From: Bacteroidota bacterium
Lineage (GTDB): Bacteria > Bacteroidota > Bacteroidia > NORP154
NCBI GenBank assembly: GCA_022572355.1
Contig: JACZWC010000007.1
Coordinates: 36,606 to 100,605, forward strand
Length of the DNA: 64,000 nucleotides
Direction: 5' to 3'
Shown here: positions 17,573 through 26,565 of the stretch, piece after piece
Numbering within the stretch: position 1 is the stretch's first letter
How the letters are laid out: the number at the start of each line of letters is the position of its first letter
Program-made: the position numbers and the translations under genes
Notes under the pieces: generated by a model
What the model was told of the DNA's origin: nothing
The model's input: only the letters and a program-made list of their open reading frames with translations
Database searches by the model: none

Positions 17573-18604
17573 CTAAGCCTGCCTCGTACCCATCTGGTAA
17601 TACAAATATACACTCGAAGCGAAAAGCAGCATTGCACCCAATTGGTGCAATACGGCTAATTGAAAAGGCACCGCGTTAATGAGGGTAAAAACGCCCAGCA
17701 GGAATTGCACTATAACCATGACAATGACCATGACAATAGCTGAACTTGTACCTTTTGTTAGATTTAGATTTCTTCCTTTAAACCAAATCCACCCAACCAA
17801 TATGACAATCGCGTAAGCCAAATAGCGATGAACAAATTGTACGCCTGCCAAGCCCTCTGTGAAGTTTTTCCAAAAGGGAGCCATGGCTGTTACTCCTTCC
17901 GCAATCCATTTGTCACCCATCAGAGGAAAGGTATTGTAGGCTTTACCCGCGTCCAAACCAGCGACAAATGCCCCGTAGACAACCTGCAGTAAGATCAGCC
18001 CAAGTAATAGTTTAGATAATTTTCGGATACCATTGAACGCCTCATCTTCATTCCTTTCACTTTGAGACCAAAAATTCAACATTACCCATAAAATATATCC
18101 AAACAAAATAGTTGCGGTAATCAGATGAATTGCCAACCTGTAGTGACTTACGTGTGGATCATTGACCAATCCACTTTTTACCATATACCAGCCAAAGAAG
18201 CCCTGCAATGCACCCAAAAAAAACATAATCAGGCACTTTTTTATCAGAGCGCGATCCAACCATTTTCGCAAAACGAAAAAGACAAAGGGAAAAATGAAGA
18301 CCAATCCCACGAACCTGCCAAGTGTCCTGTGAATATATTCCCACCAGAAGATTGACTTAAACTGTTCCAGATCCATTTCATAATTGATTTTTTGATACTC
18401 TGGAAATTGCTGATACTTTTCAAAAGTAGCCTTCCAGGCATCCTCGTTCAATGGTGGAATGGCGCCCATAATGAGCTTCCACTCTACCATTGATAGCCCA
18501 GAATTACTCAGCCTGGTAATGCCGCCGACGATCACCATTGAGAACACCAACAGCGCACCAGCCAATAGCCATATCACAACAATCTTTTTGCGTTTTGAGG
18601 TCAT
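17573..18604 (-). CDS. ctaA: Haem A synthase (COX15/CtaA family)
   Basis: Oxidises the haem O methyl group to make haem A for aa3-type cytochrome oxidases, so it indicates aerobic respiration. The 343-residue protein has about eight membrane segments. The four haem-binding histidines of the two internal halves are visible in YIHRTLGR, HYRLAIHL, QFVHRYLAY and AVLHQLGA. The early block GGITRLSNSGLSMVEW is typical of the COX15 branch found in mitochondria and many Bacteroidota. The frame is open up to a TTG at 18637, but the ATG at 18604 is preferred. No oxidase subunit genes are in the window. Confidence 0.92.
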   Translation of the reverse strand: MTSKRKKIVVIWLLAGALLVFSMVIVGGITRLSNSGLSMVEWKLIMGAIPPLNEDAWKATFEKYQQFPEYQKINYEMDLEQFKSIFWWEYIHRTLGRFVGLVFIFPFVFFVLRKWLDRALIKKCLIMFFLGALQGFFGWYMVKSGLVNDPHVSHYRLAIHLITATILFGYILWVMLNFWSQSERNEDEAFNGIRKLSKLLLGLILLQVVYGAFVAGLDAGKAYNTFPLMGDKWIAEGVTAMAPFWKNFTEGLAGVQFVHRYLAYAIVILVGWIWFKGRNLNLTKGTSSAIVMVIVMVIVQFLLGVFTLINAVPFQLAVLHQLGAMLLFASSVYLYYQMGTRQA

Positions 18605-18725
18605 ATTAAGGCCAATAATCGTTGCTAAATTAATCAATTGATTTCACCATGCACCAGATAAGATGCAATATTCATTTTGGCGGCTCCGTTTTATTTGGCG
18701 AACTGGACATTAACAAACATTTGCC

Positions 18726-19415
18726 ATGAAAAAAATCCATCTCATAACCATGATATTGGTATTTCCATTTTGGGGAATCGCACAAAACAGAGAAAACAAT
18801 TATTCGCTTTCCCAGAAAGAACACGTGGACGGCCAGTTCTCTTTGGGAATAAGAAATACTGCAAACTTATTCGGGATGACCAATAATTACGGAATCGGCT
18901 TCGGCGGCCAATTCAGAATTCGCGCAGGGAAAAGACTCAATACCGAATGGTATGCAGATTATATTAAAACTGACTATAGCGGTGTGGGACAAAGAGAAAC
19001 TGCTCACATTGGCTGGAGCGTAATGTTTTATCCGTTCAATACATCAACTCGAAAGGGAGCATTCACCCCCTACATCATTGCCGGGCATTGCTTTGATTAT
19101 GCACGTGTAAAGTCTAACCTGTACTATGATCATGCAACGAGCGGGTTTACTTCAAATTCTGCTGTGCGGTGGACTTCTGCGGTGCAGCTGGGATTAGGAG
19201 CAAGCTATCATTTTTCAGATAGGCTTGACTTGTCGCTCTCTGTACAATATATGACTCACCTGGGCAAAGACATTCGGGCAGAAGTTGAACAAACTGAAGA
19301 AGGGTCGAATAAATATTTACACATCTATGATGATCTGGGGGACTTGACCCTTGAAGGGCACCTTCTGATGACCATGAGCTTGAATTATATGCTTTTTGAC
19401 TTCCTTAAACCATGA
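18726..19415 (+). CDS. Small outer-membrane beta-barrel protein
   Basis: A 229-residue exported protein. A signal peptide (about 1-19, ending in WGIAQ) is followed by alternating polar and hydrophobic strands with many aromatic residues (GIGFGGQFRIRAG, HIGWSVMFYPF, LGLGASYHFSDRLDLSLSVQY), the pattern of an eight-stranded barrel of the OmpW/OmpX size. I do not recognise a specific family. The next gene, of similar type, begins 16 bases downstream, so they are probably one transcript. Confidence 0.6.
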   Translation: MKKIHLITMILVFPFWGIAQNRENNYSLSQKEHVDGQFSLGIRNTANLFGMTNNYGIGFGGQFRIRAGKRLNTEWYADYIKTDYSGVGQRETAHIGWSVMFYPFNTSTRKGAFTPYIIAGHCFDYARVKSNLYYDHATSGFTSNSAVRWTSAVQLGLGASYHFSDRLDLSLSVQYMTHLGKDIRAEVEQTEEGSNKYLHIYDDLGDLTLEGHLLMTMSLNYMLFDFLKP

Positions 19416-19431
19416 CACTAAAATTAGCAAC

Positions 19432-20058
19432 ATGAAAAAAGTTGCCATCATCTTACTTTGCCTTCCGTTATTCGTGAACGCACAAAATCTGAACAAGCAA
19501 TATGTTGATAAGGGTCTTCTGAGGGTTCAAAGCAATATTGCTCTCGGAATACCAACCAACACCTCTCCCGGAACCAACATGTATCTTGTAGGTGATTTGG
19601 AGTACTACGTTGAGAACAATGTATCGATAAAGGGATCTATCAACTATTATCTCGGGAGTTTTGGGGGTAATAGTGACTTCAAAATGAATCATTCAGGATT
19701 TCTCGGATCAAATTTTCATTTTAAAACCAATAACAACTTCGATCCCTATGTTGGCGTATTCCCGGGATATGCAATTGGCCAGCTCAATGATAAAGTGGTA
19801 GCCCAATCAGGGCTCGAGCCGCAATCTTTAAACCCAGTGGTACTGAGTCCGCTGATTTCATTCGCAGGGGGATTTAATTATTATGCAAACAGGTTCTTCA
19901 ACTTATTTATAAATGCTCAATACGTAATTGGCACTCATTTATCAGATGTGGCTCCCGTTTCTCTGAATGAGCTAAAAGTGTCTTTTGGCCTTGGATATCA
20001 TATCTGGGCCACCAAGAAGCATATTGGATTCAGGAAGCCCGGGTACCAAAAACGGTAA
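19432..20058 (+). CDS. Small outer-membrane beta-barrel protein
   Basis: A 208-residue exported protein with a signal peptide (MKKVAIILLCLPLFVNAQ) and barrel-like strands (NVSIKGSINYYLGSFGG, FDPYVGVFPGYAIGQL, FNLFINAQYVIG, LKVSFGLGYHIW). The frame opens earlier at 19396, but the signal peptide begins at the ATG at 19432. It follows the preceding barrel gene by 16 bases and is of similar size, but the sequences are not obviously close copies. The function is not known. Confidence 0.6.
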   Translation: MKKVAIILLCLPLFVNAQNLNKQYVDKGLLRVQSNIALGIPTNTSPGTNMYLVGDLEYYVENNVSIKGSINYYLGSFGGNSDFKMNHSGFLGSNFHFKTNNNFDPYVGVFPGYAIGQLNDKVVAQSGLEPQSLNPVVLSPLISFAGGFNYYANRFFNLFINAQYVIGTHLSDVAPVSLNELKVSFGLGYHIWATKKHIGFRKPGYQKR

Positions 20059-20127
20059 TTCTTCCTACAATATCTCCCGATCTCTATTTTTCGTTACCTT
20101 AGTGGTTTAGAAACAAACCCTGAGTAA

Positions 20128-22089
20128 ATGAAAAATTTCACACTGCTTCTTGCATTCTTAATTATAATTCCTGACGTTTCTTATTCGCAGCAAACACTGG
20201 TTAGAGGCCCTTATTTAAATATTGGAACACCCAATTCAATGGTAGTGCGATGGAGAACCGACTCGACAATATCCACTGTTGATTCCAAGATCTGGTACGG
20301 GACACAACTAGATACCTCCTCGATGATGACCATGAACGATACGGCGTTGAAAACCAATCATGAGTTCAACATAACAGGGTTAACTGCTGCTACCAAGTAC
20401 TATTACACTGTGGGAACAAGCACGGAAATGCTATCTACACTCGACAGCGCTCAATACTTCCAAACCTCACCAACTGTTGGAAATACGAGCGGTACCGTGA
20501 GAATTTGGGCCATTGGTGATTTTGGTGAGGGCAATGTGAATCAGGGAAAGGTGCGCGATGCTTATAAGTCTTTCGTTGGCAATAAGCACACAGATGTGTG
20601 GGTATGGCTGGGTGACAATGCCTATGATGATGGCCGGGACAATGAATACCAGACAGCGGTGTTTGATATGTATCCGAAAATATTTAAGAATACGGTGGTT
20701 TGGCCGGCTCCAGGCAATCACGATTATGGTTCAAATCATCCAGGAGCTCCCTTAGGTGCTGACCCCTATTTCAACAACTTTACCATGCCTGCTAATGCAG
20801 AAGCGGGTGGCCTGGCGAGCGGTACAGAGAGCTATTACTCATACGATTACGGTAATGTGCACTTCATTTCGATAAACACGGAAGAATATGCCTTTAGTTT
20901 CACTTTGCCAACTACGGTTACCATAGACCATTTACCTGCCATGCTTACCTGGCTTGAAAACGATCTGGCTGCCAATACTAACAAAGATTGGATTATCGCA
21001 TACTTACACGCTACGCCCTATTCCCGAGGAACACACACCGAAAGCTACAGCGGTAATGACATTACCAAGATTATCGATGGCTCGGTAATGCGAAGTGTCA
21101 GAGATTATATTGTGCCCATTCTAGAAAATTATGGCGCGGATGTGGTATTGGGTGGCCACAGCCACGTGTATGAAAGGTCTTACCTTATTTACGGGAATTA
21201 TGAAGCTGGAGGTACCTACCCTCCTGATTCAACCGTTGTAAATGCGGGCTCTGGAATCGCCTCACAGTGCGCTGCCTATGCAAAGTCCTCCACAGGTGCA
21301 AATCCAAACCGTGGCACCGTGTATTGCGTAATTGGATGTTCAGCGAAAACTGGCAGCCTTGGATCAGACTACCAGCTGGATCATGAATTACATTTCAAGG
21401 CCGCTTACGAATTGGGCTCAATGGTTATCGAAGTAAACGACAACCGCCTGGATGGTTATTTTATTGACACAACAGGCTCAGTGTTTGATGAATTTACAAT
21501 CATTAAAGATGGAACGATTAATAATCCACCTATTGCAGTGGATGACATTGCCTCAACTGATACTTCGACGCTGGTTCTGGTTGACGTGCAACTCAACGAC
21601 AATGACTGTAATGGAGACTCACTAACAACAATTATTTTATCAGGGCCAGGTAATGGCACAGCACAGGTAAATGGAACTTCTATCGAGTACACACCGAATT
21701 CAGGGTTTAGCGGAACAGACACGTTAGTTTACGTTATTTGCGACAACGGTACTCCGGTTATGTGTGATACGGCAACTGTTATCATAACAATCGTGCCTGG
21801 TTTCATTGGAATAGCCGGCCTTTCGTCTCTGCATGAATTTTCGGTGCATCCCAATCCTTTTACAAATAATTTTGAAATTGACTATGTAATCATAACCCCT
21901 GGTTTTGTTTCGCTGGAAATATATAATATGCTTGGACAAAAAGTTGGTTCCATTGTAAATCGAGAGCAAAAGGTTGGACAATACAGTTATACTGTTGATG
22001 AATCAAAATTTGGATTGACCAAAGGTGCTTACCTCATACATTTCAACACTGAAAACTCATCGATAGTTCAGAGAATAGTCCGGCTGTAA
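20128..22089 (+). CDS. Secreted purple-acid-phosphatase-like metallophosphoesterase with T9SS signal
   Basis: A 653-residue exported phosphoesterase. Signal peptide 1-20; an N-terminal fibronectin-like domain of the purple acid phosphatase kind (about 24-115, GPYLNIGTPNSMVVRW); then a calcineurin-like domain with the di-metal motifs GDFGEGN, WLGDNAYDDG, PGNHDYGS and GGHSHVYERS, about 130-450. A cadherin-like (VCBS-type) domain follows (about 465-555, NPPIAVDDIASTD). The last 75 residues are a type A T9SS domain (HPNPFTNNFEI). It probably frees phosphate from organic esters outside the cell; the substrate is unknown. The downstream glycosyltransferase gene abuts it. Confidence 0.85.
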   Translation: MKNFTLLLAFLIIIPDVSYSQQTLVRGPYLNIGTPNSMVVRWRTDSTISTVDSKIWYGTQLDTSSMMTMNDTALKTNHEFNITGLTAATKYYYTVGTSTEMLSTLDSAQYFQTSPTVGNTSGTVRIWAIGDFGEGNVNQGKVRDAYKSFVGNKHTDVWVWLGDNAYDDGRDNEYQTAVFDMYPKIFKNTVVWPAPGNHDYGSNHPGAPLGADPYFNNFTMPANAEAGGLASGTESYYSYDYGNVHFISINTEEYAFSFTLPTTVTIDHLPAMLTWLENDLAANTNKDWIIAYLHATPYSRGTHTESYSGNDITKIIDGSVMRSVRDYIVPILENYGADVVLGGHSHVYERSYLIYGNYEAGGTYPPDSTVVNAGSGIASQCAAYAKSSTGANPNRGTVYCVIGCSAKTGSLGSDYQLDHELHFKAAYELGSMVIEVNDNRLDGYFIDTTGSVFDEFTIIKDGTINNPPIAVDDIASTDTSTLVLVDVQLNDNDCNGDSLTTIILSGPGNGTAQVNGTSIEYTPNSGFSGTDTLVYVICDNGTPVMCDTATVIITIVPGFIGIAGLSSLHEFSVHPNPFTNNFEIDYVIITPGFVSLEIYNMLGQKVGSIVNREQKVGQYSYTVDESKFGLTKGAYLIHFNTENSSIVQRIVRL

Positions 22090-23156
22090 AGCGAGTTCTT
22101 GTTTGTCCGCTTAATTGGGGCCTGGGCCATGCCACCCGATGCATTCCGATCATTGAGGCGCTCCTGGAACAGAATGCTTATGTAATTATTGCAGCAGAGG
22201 GCGGCCCGCTTGAGTTATTAAAAACAGAATTCCCAACACTCACATGTGTCAATTTCCCCGGATATAATTTTGCTTATCCTTCCGAGGGAAGCATGGCACT
22301 TCAAATGATACTCTCAACTCCTAAAATCTTACGTGGGATAAGATCGGAACACAACGCCCTGGACAGATTCATCGATCATTACAGGATCGACGGCGTGATT
22401 TCGGATAATAGATACGGACTCTGGAGTAAAAAGGTGAAGTCAGTCTTTGTTACCCATCAGATATCTATTAAAGCCAACGGGCTTTTTAAGCTGTTGGAAC
22501 CAATCTTGTTCATCATTAATAGGAACTATATCAGGAAATATGACGAATGTTGGGTGCCGGATTACGAAGGAGATAAGAATCTATCAGAAGACCTGGCCCA
22601 TAAAAAAGTACTTCCCAACTTACACTACATCGGTTCACTCTCCAGATTTAAGAAGAAGAAAAGCACCCATGAATCCTCCAGGCGATACGACCTGATGGTG
22701 ATCCTCTCCGGGCCTGAGCCACAGCGGACAATTTTTGAAAAAATAGTCCTTGAACAGATTAAGGCTTCTTCGTTTAAAGCTCTCGTCATTCAAGGACTTC
22801 CTGAAGGAAAAATTCAATCTCAGCCTGGGATAATGATGTTTCCACATCTGGAATCCGACAAAATGCTGGAGGCGATGAAGTCGGCAGATATGATTCTGTG
22901 CAGGCCCGGATACTCCTCGATAATGGATCTGGAAGCTACGGGCAACAAGGCGATTCTCGTACCCACACCAGGACAAACGGAGCAGGAATACCTTGCCAAA
23001 ACCATGATGGGGAAGGGCGCCTTCTACAGCGAAACACAATCCGATTTTGATTTAAGCCGCTCAATGGAAATGGCCAAGGAGTATGCTGGTTTGGAATCAA
23101 ATAATTCTAATGAAAGGCTGAAAAAGAAAGTTGCCTCCTTTTTGGGCGACCTTTAG
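22086..23156 (+). CDS. MurG-like glycosyltransferase, start codon unresolved
   Basis: A GT-B glycosyltransferase of the family-28 type, about 356 residues if read from 22086. The conserved N-terminus KRVLVCPLNWGLGHATRC lies immediately after the stop of the phosphatase gene, and the donor-site region ILCRPGYSSIMDLEATG is at about 275-291. No ATG, GTG or TTG exists in frame between the upstream stop at 22050 and the internal ATG at 22293, which would remove the first glycine-rich loop. Candidates are GTA at 22086, ATC at 22059 or an assembly error. The 3' end overlaps rlmB by 4 bases, tail to tail. The donor and acceptor are unknown. Confidence 0.7.
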   Translation, partial: VKRVLVCPLNWGLGHATRCIPIIEALLEQNAYVIIAAEGGPLELLKTEFPTLTCVNFPGYNFAYPSEGSMALQMILSTPKILRGIRSEHNALDRFIDHYRIDGVISDNRYGLWSKKVKSVFVTHQISIKANGLFKLLEPILFIINRNYIRKYDECWVPDYEGDKNLSEDLAHKKVLPNLHYIGSLSRFKKKKSTHESSRRYDLMVILSGPEPQRTIFEKIVLEQIKASSFKALVIQGLPEGKIQSQPGIMMFPHLESDKMLEAMKSADMILCRPGYSSIMDLEATGNKAILVPTPGQTEQEYLAKTMMGKGAFYSETQSDFDLSRSMEMAKEYAGLESNNSNERLKKKVASFLGDL

Positions 23157-23896
23157 TTTCTCTGATCCCGTTGTCTCAACACCTCGTAAAGTGCTATTCC
23201 CGTTGCAACAGAAACATTTAATGATCCTATTTCCCCTTTGATTGGAATGCTGGCAATTTCATCAGCAGTTCTTAGCAGAGGATCAGAAATTCCATCTTTT
23301 TCTGAGCCCATGATTAACGCTAAAGGATCGTTGTATTTCAGGTAGTGAATCTCTTTGTTGCCCTTTTCAGTACAAGCCACAATTTTCAATCCGCTGCCTT
23401 TGAGGAACTCAATGGCTTTTACCAAGCTCTGTACCCTGCAAATCGGAATCTTATGCAATGCCCCAGCCGATGTTTTTATGGCGTCTGAATTAATCTGTGC
23501 CCCACCTTTTTCAGGAATAATGATGGCGTGAACACCTGCACATTCTGCAGTCCGGGTAATCGCACCAAAATTTCTCACATCTGTTATGCCGTCGAGAATT
23601 AAGATAAATGGTGTTTCTCCTTTTTCATATACAAAAGGAAGAACGTCTTCTATACTGGAGTAGGTTATGGGTGATATCAGACATACAACACCCTGATGAT
23701 TCTTACGGGTAACCCGGTTGAGCTTATCAATTGGAACCAGCTGATACGAAACTCTCTTTTGCTTTAAGAGTTGAAGCAGAACCTGGGCGTTTTCTCCTTG
23801 TAAGCCTTTTTGTACAAAAATTCTCTCTATCTCCTTGCCTGAATTCAAGGCCTCAATCACTGGCCTAATTCCGAATACCATCTGATCTATTGCCAT
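23153..23896 (-). CDS. rlmB: 23S rRNA (guanosine-2'-O)-methyltransferase, RlmB/TrmH family
   Basis: A 247-residue SPOUT (knotted) methyltransferase. In E. coli RlmB methylates G2251 in the peptidyl-transferase loop. The N-terminal substrate-binding domain begins VFGIRPVIEAL, and the three SPOUT motifs are LDGITDVRNFGAITRTAE, IMGSEKDGIS and IPIKGEIGSLNVSVATGIAL. This fits TrmH group 3. The ATG is at 23896 and a palindromic element lies upstream. Confidence 0.92.
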   Translation of the reverse strand: MAIDQMVFGIRPVIEALNSGKEIERIFVQKGLQGENAQVLLQLLKQKRVSYQLVPIDKLNRVTRKNHQGVVCLISPITYSSIEDVLPFVYEKGETPFILILDGITDVRNFGAITRTAECAGVHAIIIPEKGGAQINSDAIKTSAGALHKIPICRVQSLVKAIEFLKGSGLKIVACTEKGNKEIHYLKYNDPLALIMGSEKDGISDPLLRTADEIASIPIKGEIGSLNVSVATGIALYEVLRQRDQRN

Positions 23897-23905
23897 AACC
23901 GAAAA

Positions 23906-24028
23906 TAAGTCTTTGTGTTTCTTTGAGCCTTTGCGTCTTGTCGCCGACGCTCCAAAACTTTAGCGACGGAGCGGTGGCAAGAAAAAATTCGCCACAAAGG
24001 CACCAAGACACGGAGTTTCACTAAGTTT
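23906..24028. repeat. Intergenic palindromic element (CTTTGTG / CACAAAG type)
   Basis: The left side reads CTTTGTGTTTCTTTGAGCC..., and the right side carries CCACAAAGGCACCAAGACAC, its imperfect inverse. An inner pair, GACGCTCC and GGAGCG, can extend the stem. It fills the gap between the end of the GWxTD gene's neighbourhood and rlmB and resembles, but is not the same as, the element at 5403-5484. Confidence 0.55.
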
Positions 24029-24036
24029 CTATTAAG

Positions 24037-25290
24037 CTAATATACAATTCCCTGTCTCCAGGCATCAACGGCCAGGTACCAGCTGTTTTTGTAAATAGGA
24101 GATCGATCGAGCTTGAAGTCCTTATCCGTTAATGGGTTTAACACATTCACAAAGGCGAAATTTAAGGAAACCAGATTCCCCTCTTCACCATATATCCAGT
24201 TTTCAGAAAAAGAATTTTTATAAACTACATCAGGTGCTCCGTAGACAATATAGATCATACCCCGATCCGACTTCCAGCCTTCAAGATAAGAAGTGAAATA
24301 TCTATTAGCATCCTGAACCCTTGTGTAAAATCTCTTGATCACCTTTTTACCCCGGTCAGGGTTTCCGGTTATATTAATCCAAAAATCATCAACTGCCTGT
24401 TTCTTATTATCCGCAGCCATCATTTCTGTAAACTCCTGTTTGGTAGTAATGTAGCGCAATGGCCCAATCATCTGGTTAGCTGTGGTTAATCTTGGAAAAT
24501 CATTATAGTAGTGGAAAAAGGTCAACCCTTCCCTGGTAATCGTATCAATTTGAAAGTGGTAGATACCCTTCTTATCCATTGTCGATTCTACAATACCTTC
24601 TTCATTTAACGTCACCTCATAAAGACTGTCAGGACGATACCTGACTTTTTTAGCCTCTTGCATCGAGAACGGAGGCAATGATATAGCGAAGTTAATGTCA
24701 AAATACTTCACATACATTTTTGAAACATCTTTCATTACGGGCTTGATCTCAAGCACATCCTTTCCGTGTACCACCGGATCAAAGTTGGTTTGCTTTTTAA
24801 TTTTCGAATCGACTTTGAAGTATTGCCTGGTATATTTAGAACCCTTATCAATATTAACGAACATCCTGGCGGACTGCTTTCGTTTCAAATCGTAGGTGTT
24901 CACTTCCAGCAAATATGTATTTGGCGAATGGGCTTTGAAATCAATTCTATTGATTATTTGCCTTCTACCTTCTGATTTATTATAGACAAATGTTGCCGAC
25001 GAACTGTCGATCACCACCTTGGATTCAAAGGAGGAGAATAACTTGTAAGAGATGGAATAGGCCGCCGTAAAATATTGGTTATCGCCGTCTTTGCTGTACA
25101 GAAATTCATCAGTATTTATAGAACAATACAAGCGTGAAACTGTATCAGAAACATGATAGACCTGGTACTCAGGGTGCATAATGCTCGAACCCTTGTAGTA
25201 GAGGTACGACAAATTTTGATTGCTAAGCTTAGTGGAAGTGCCGCAACCTGCTGCCGCAATAATAATCAAAGCTAAAGCGAATACCCTCAT
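24037..25290 (-). CDS. GWxTD-domain lipoprotein
   Basis: A 417-residue protein. The lipobox AAAGC puts a lipidated cysteine at 16. The C-terminal part holds the GWxTD-type region, here EGWKSDRGMIYIVYG at about 344-358, followed by the conserved W and P residues of the family (NSWYLAVDAWRQG at the end). Such proteins are found in Bacteroidota and related phyla and their function is unknown. It overlaps the upstream rmuC gene by 4 bases (ATGA), so the two are translationally coupled. Confidence 0.82.
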   Translation of the reverse strand: MRVFALALIIIAAAGCGTSTKLSNQNLSYLYYKGSSIMHPEYQVYHVSDTVSRLYCSINTDEFLYSKDGDNQYFTAAYSISYKLFSSFESKVVIDSSSATFVYNKSEGRRQIINRIDFKAHSPNTYLLEVNTYDLKRKQSARMFVNIDKGSKYTRQYFKVDSKIKKQTNFDPVVHGKDVLEIKPVMKDVSKMYVKYFDINFAISLPPFSMQEAKKVRYRPDSLYEVTLNEEGIVESTMDKKGIYHFQIDTITREGLTFFHYYNDFPRLTTANQMIGPLRYITTKQEFTEMMAADNKKQAVDDFWINITGNPDRGKKVIKRFYTRVQDANRYFTSYLEGWKSDRGMIYIVYGAPDVVYKNSFSENWIYGEEGNLVSLNFAFVNVLNPLTDKDFKLDRSPIYKNSWYLAVDAWRQGIVY

Positions 25291-26402
25291 TCTTCTATCT
25301 CTTTATGTGGCTTCTCCAGCTCTACCACGTCGTAATTCCCATCTGGGTCCCCGTCAGTTATTTTAATCACATCCTTGTCAATCTTCTTGAATTCTCTGGA
25401 TGCGTCGTTGTACATATTCACAGTAGTTCCCAAATGATTCCCAAGCTTGGTCATGGAAGTCTGATAGCTATTTAGGTGATCACCCAATTTCTCCACTCTT
25501 TTTATCACGTCTTTCACTGATTCCTCAATCTTCAGGGCCTTTAATCCTTGCAGAACTGTTTCCAGGTAGGCATAAAATGAGGTTGGCGACACGATAATTA
25601 CGTGCTTTCTAAAAGCATATTCTATCAGATCCTTTGTGTTCACATTTACGGTTCCCACATTGTAAATTAGCAGGTTGTAATAGATTCCTTCCGCGGGGAT
25701 AAACATGAACGCGAACTCCGTTGTTCCCTCGTTTGGCCTGATGTATTTGGCCGTTTCGTCAATACGGTTTTTTATATCCGCTTTGAATTCTTTTTCCAGC
25801 TGCTCCCGCCTCACTTTATCCGAGGTTTGAACCATTTGATTATATTTCTCGAGCGAGAACTTGGCATCTACGGGAATTATCATGTCCTTAAAGAATATGG
25901 CCGCGTCCACTATTTCACCTGATGCAAACTTATATTGCATCTTATATTGGTTGGGCTGCAATACATTTCCCAACAGCGCCTCCAGGAAATACTCCCCCAG
26001 TATTCCTCTTTGTTTGGGATTTTGTAATATATTTTCCAGGCTCTTCATCTGCTCCGCAAATCCAAGTACCTGTTTGTTGGTGCCTTCGATGCTCGTAAGC
26101 TTTTCCGTCACCTCCTTGATAATTCTGGCGCTTTGATTGAACTGCTTTTGGAGGTTATCGGATGTGTTTTTCTGGTGACTGGAAATCTGTTCTGTAATTT
26201 TATCCAGCCGCGTCTGCATTTCCTGTCTGTTCTTGCCACCTGATTCCTGTACTTCTTTTCTCATATTCTCCATCAACTCGATCATGATCTTCTGAGATCT
26301 GTCGTCACCACCTGATTCCTGCCTGGATTGGATATAGAAATACAATAACACCATGAGTGTTATGAATATCAGGATACAGAAGATGAGAATTGCGACTTGC
26401 AT
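25287..26402 (-). CDS. rmuC: DNA recombination protein RmuC
   Basis: A 371-residue protein with an N-terminal membrane segment (about 3-25), a coiled coil (about 30-110) and a nuclease-like RmuC domain of the restriction-endonuclease fold (about 120-330, with GEYFLEALLGNVL, VDAAIFFKDMIIPVDAKFSLEKY and FAFMFIPAEGIYYNLL). RmuC limits inversions at short inverted repeats in E. coli. A TAATTTTG box on the minus strand (26429-26422) is a candidate -7 site. It overlaps the GWxTD gene by 4 bases. Confidence 0.92.
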   Translation of the reverse strand: MQVAILIFCILIFITLMVLLYFYIQSRQESGGDDRSQKIMIELMENMRKEVQESGGKNRQEMQTRLDKITEQISSHQKNTSDNLQKQFNQSARIIKEVTEKLTSIEGTNKQVLGFAEQMKSLENILQNPKQRGILGEYFLEALLGNVLQPNQYKMQYKFASGEIVDAAIFFKDMIIPVDAKFSLEKYNQMVQTSDKVRREQLEKEFKADIKNRIDETAKYIRPNEGTTEFAFMFIPAEGIYYNLLIYNVGTVNVNTKDLIEYAFRKHVIIVSPTSFYAYLETVLQGLKALKIEESVKDVIKRVEKLGDHLNSYQTSMTKLGNHLGTTVNMYNDASREFKKIDKDVIKITDGDPDGNYDVVELEKPHKEIEE

Positions 26403-26488
26403 GTGATAATTTACTATAACGCAAAATTAGTTAAATCCAGTGTGTGATAAGCCTAAATGCTTTAGTATTGGAGATTGTATTCCGGGCA

Positions 26489-26559
26489 CTTCGGCTCCGC
26501 TCAGTGCCCGGATATGCTTATAGTGACTTTTTAACATCAGACACTGAGCGGAGCCGAAG
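26489..26559. repeat. Intergenic palindromic element with perfect 18-base arms
   Basis: CTTCGGCTCCGCTCAGTG at 26489-26506 recurs as an exact inverse at 26542-26559. The arms are GC-rich in an AT-rich gap between the Omp85 gene's stop and the rmuC start, which are on the same strand. It could act as a terminator for the Omp85 gene, although no T-run follows. Confidence 0.8.
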
Positions 26560-26565
26560 CGCCCG

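Noticed and set aside
22293..23156. The ATG at 22293 as the start of the glycosyltransferase
   Set aside because: It removes about 69 conserved residues including the NWGLGHATRC loop that belongs to the nucleotide-sugar fold.
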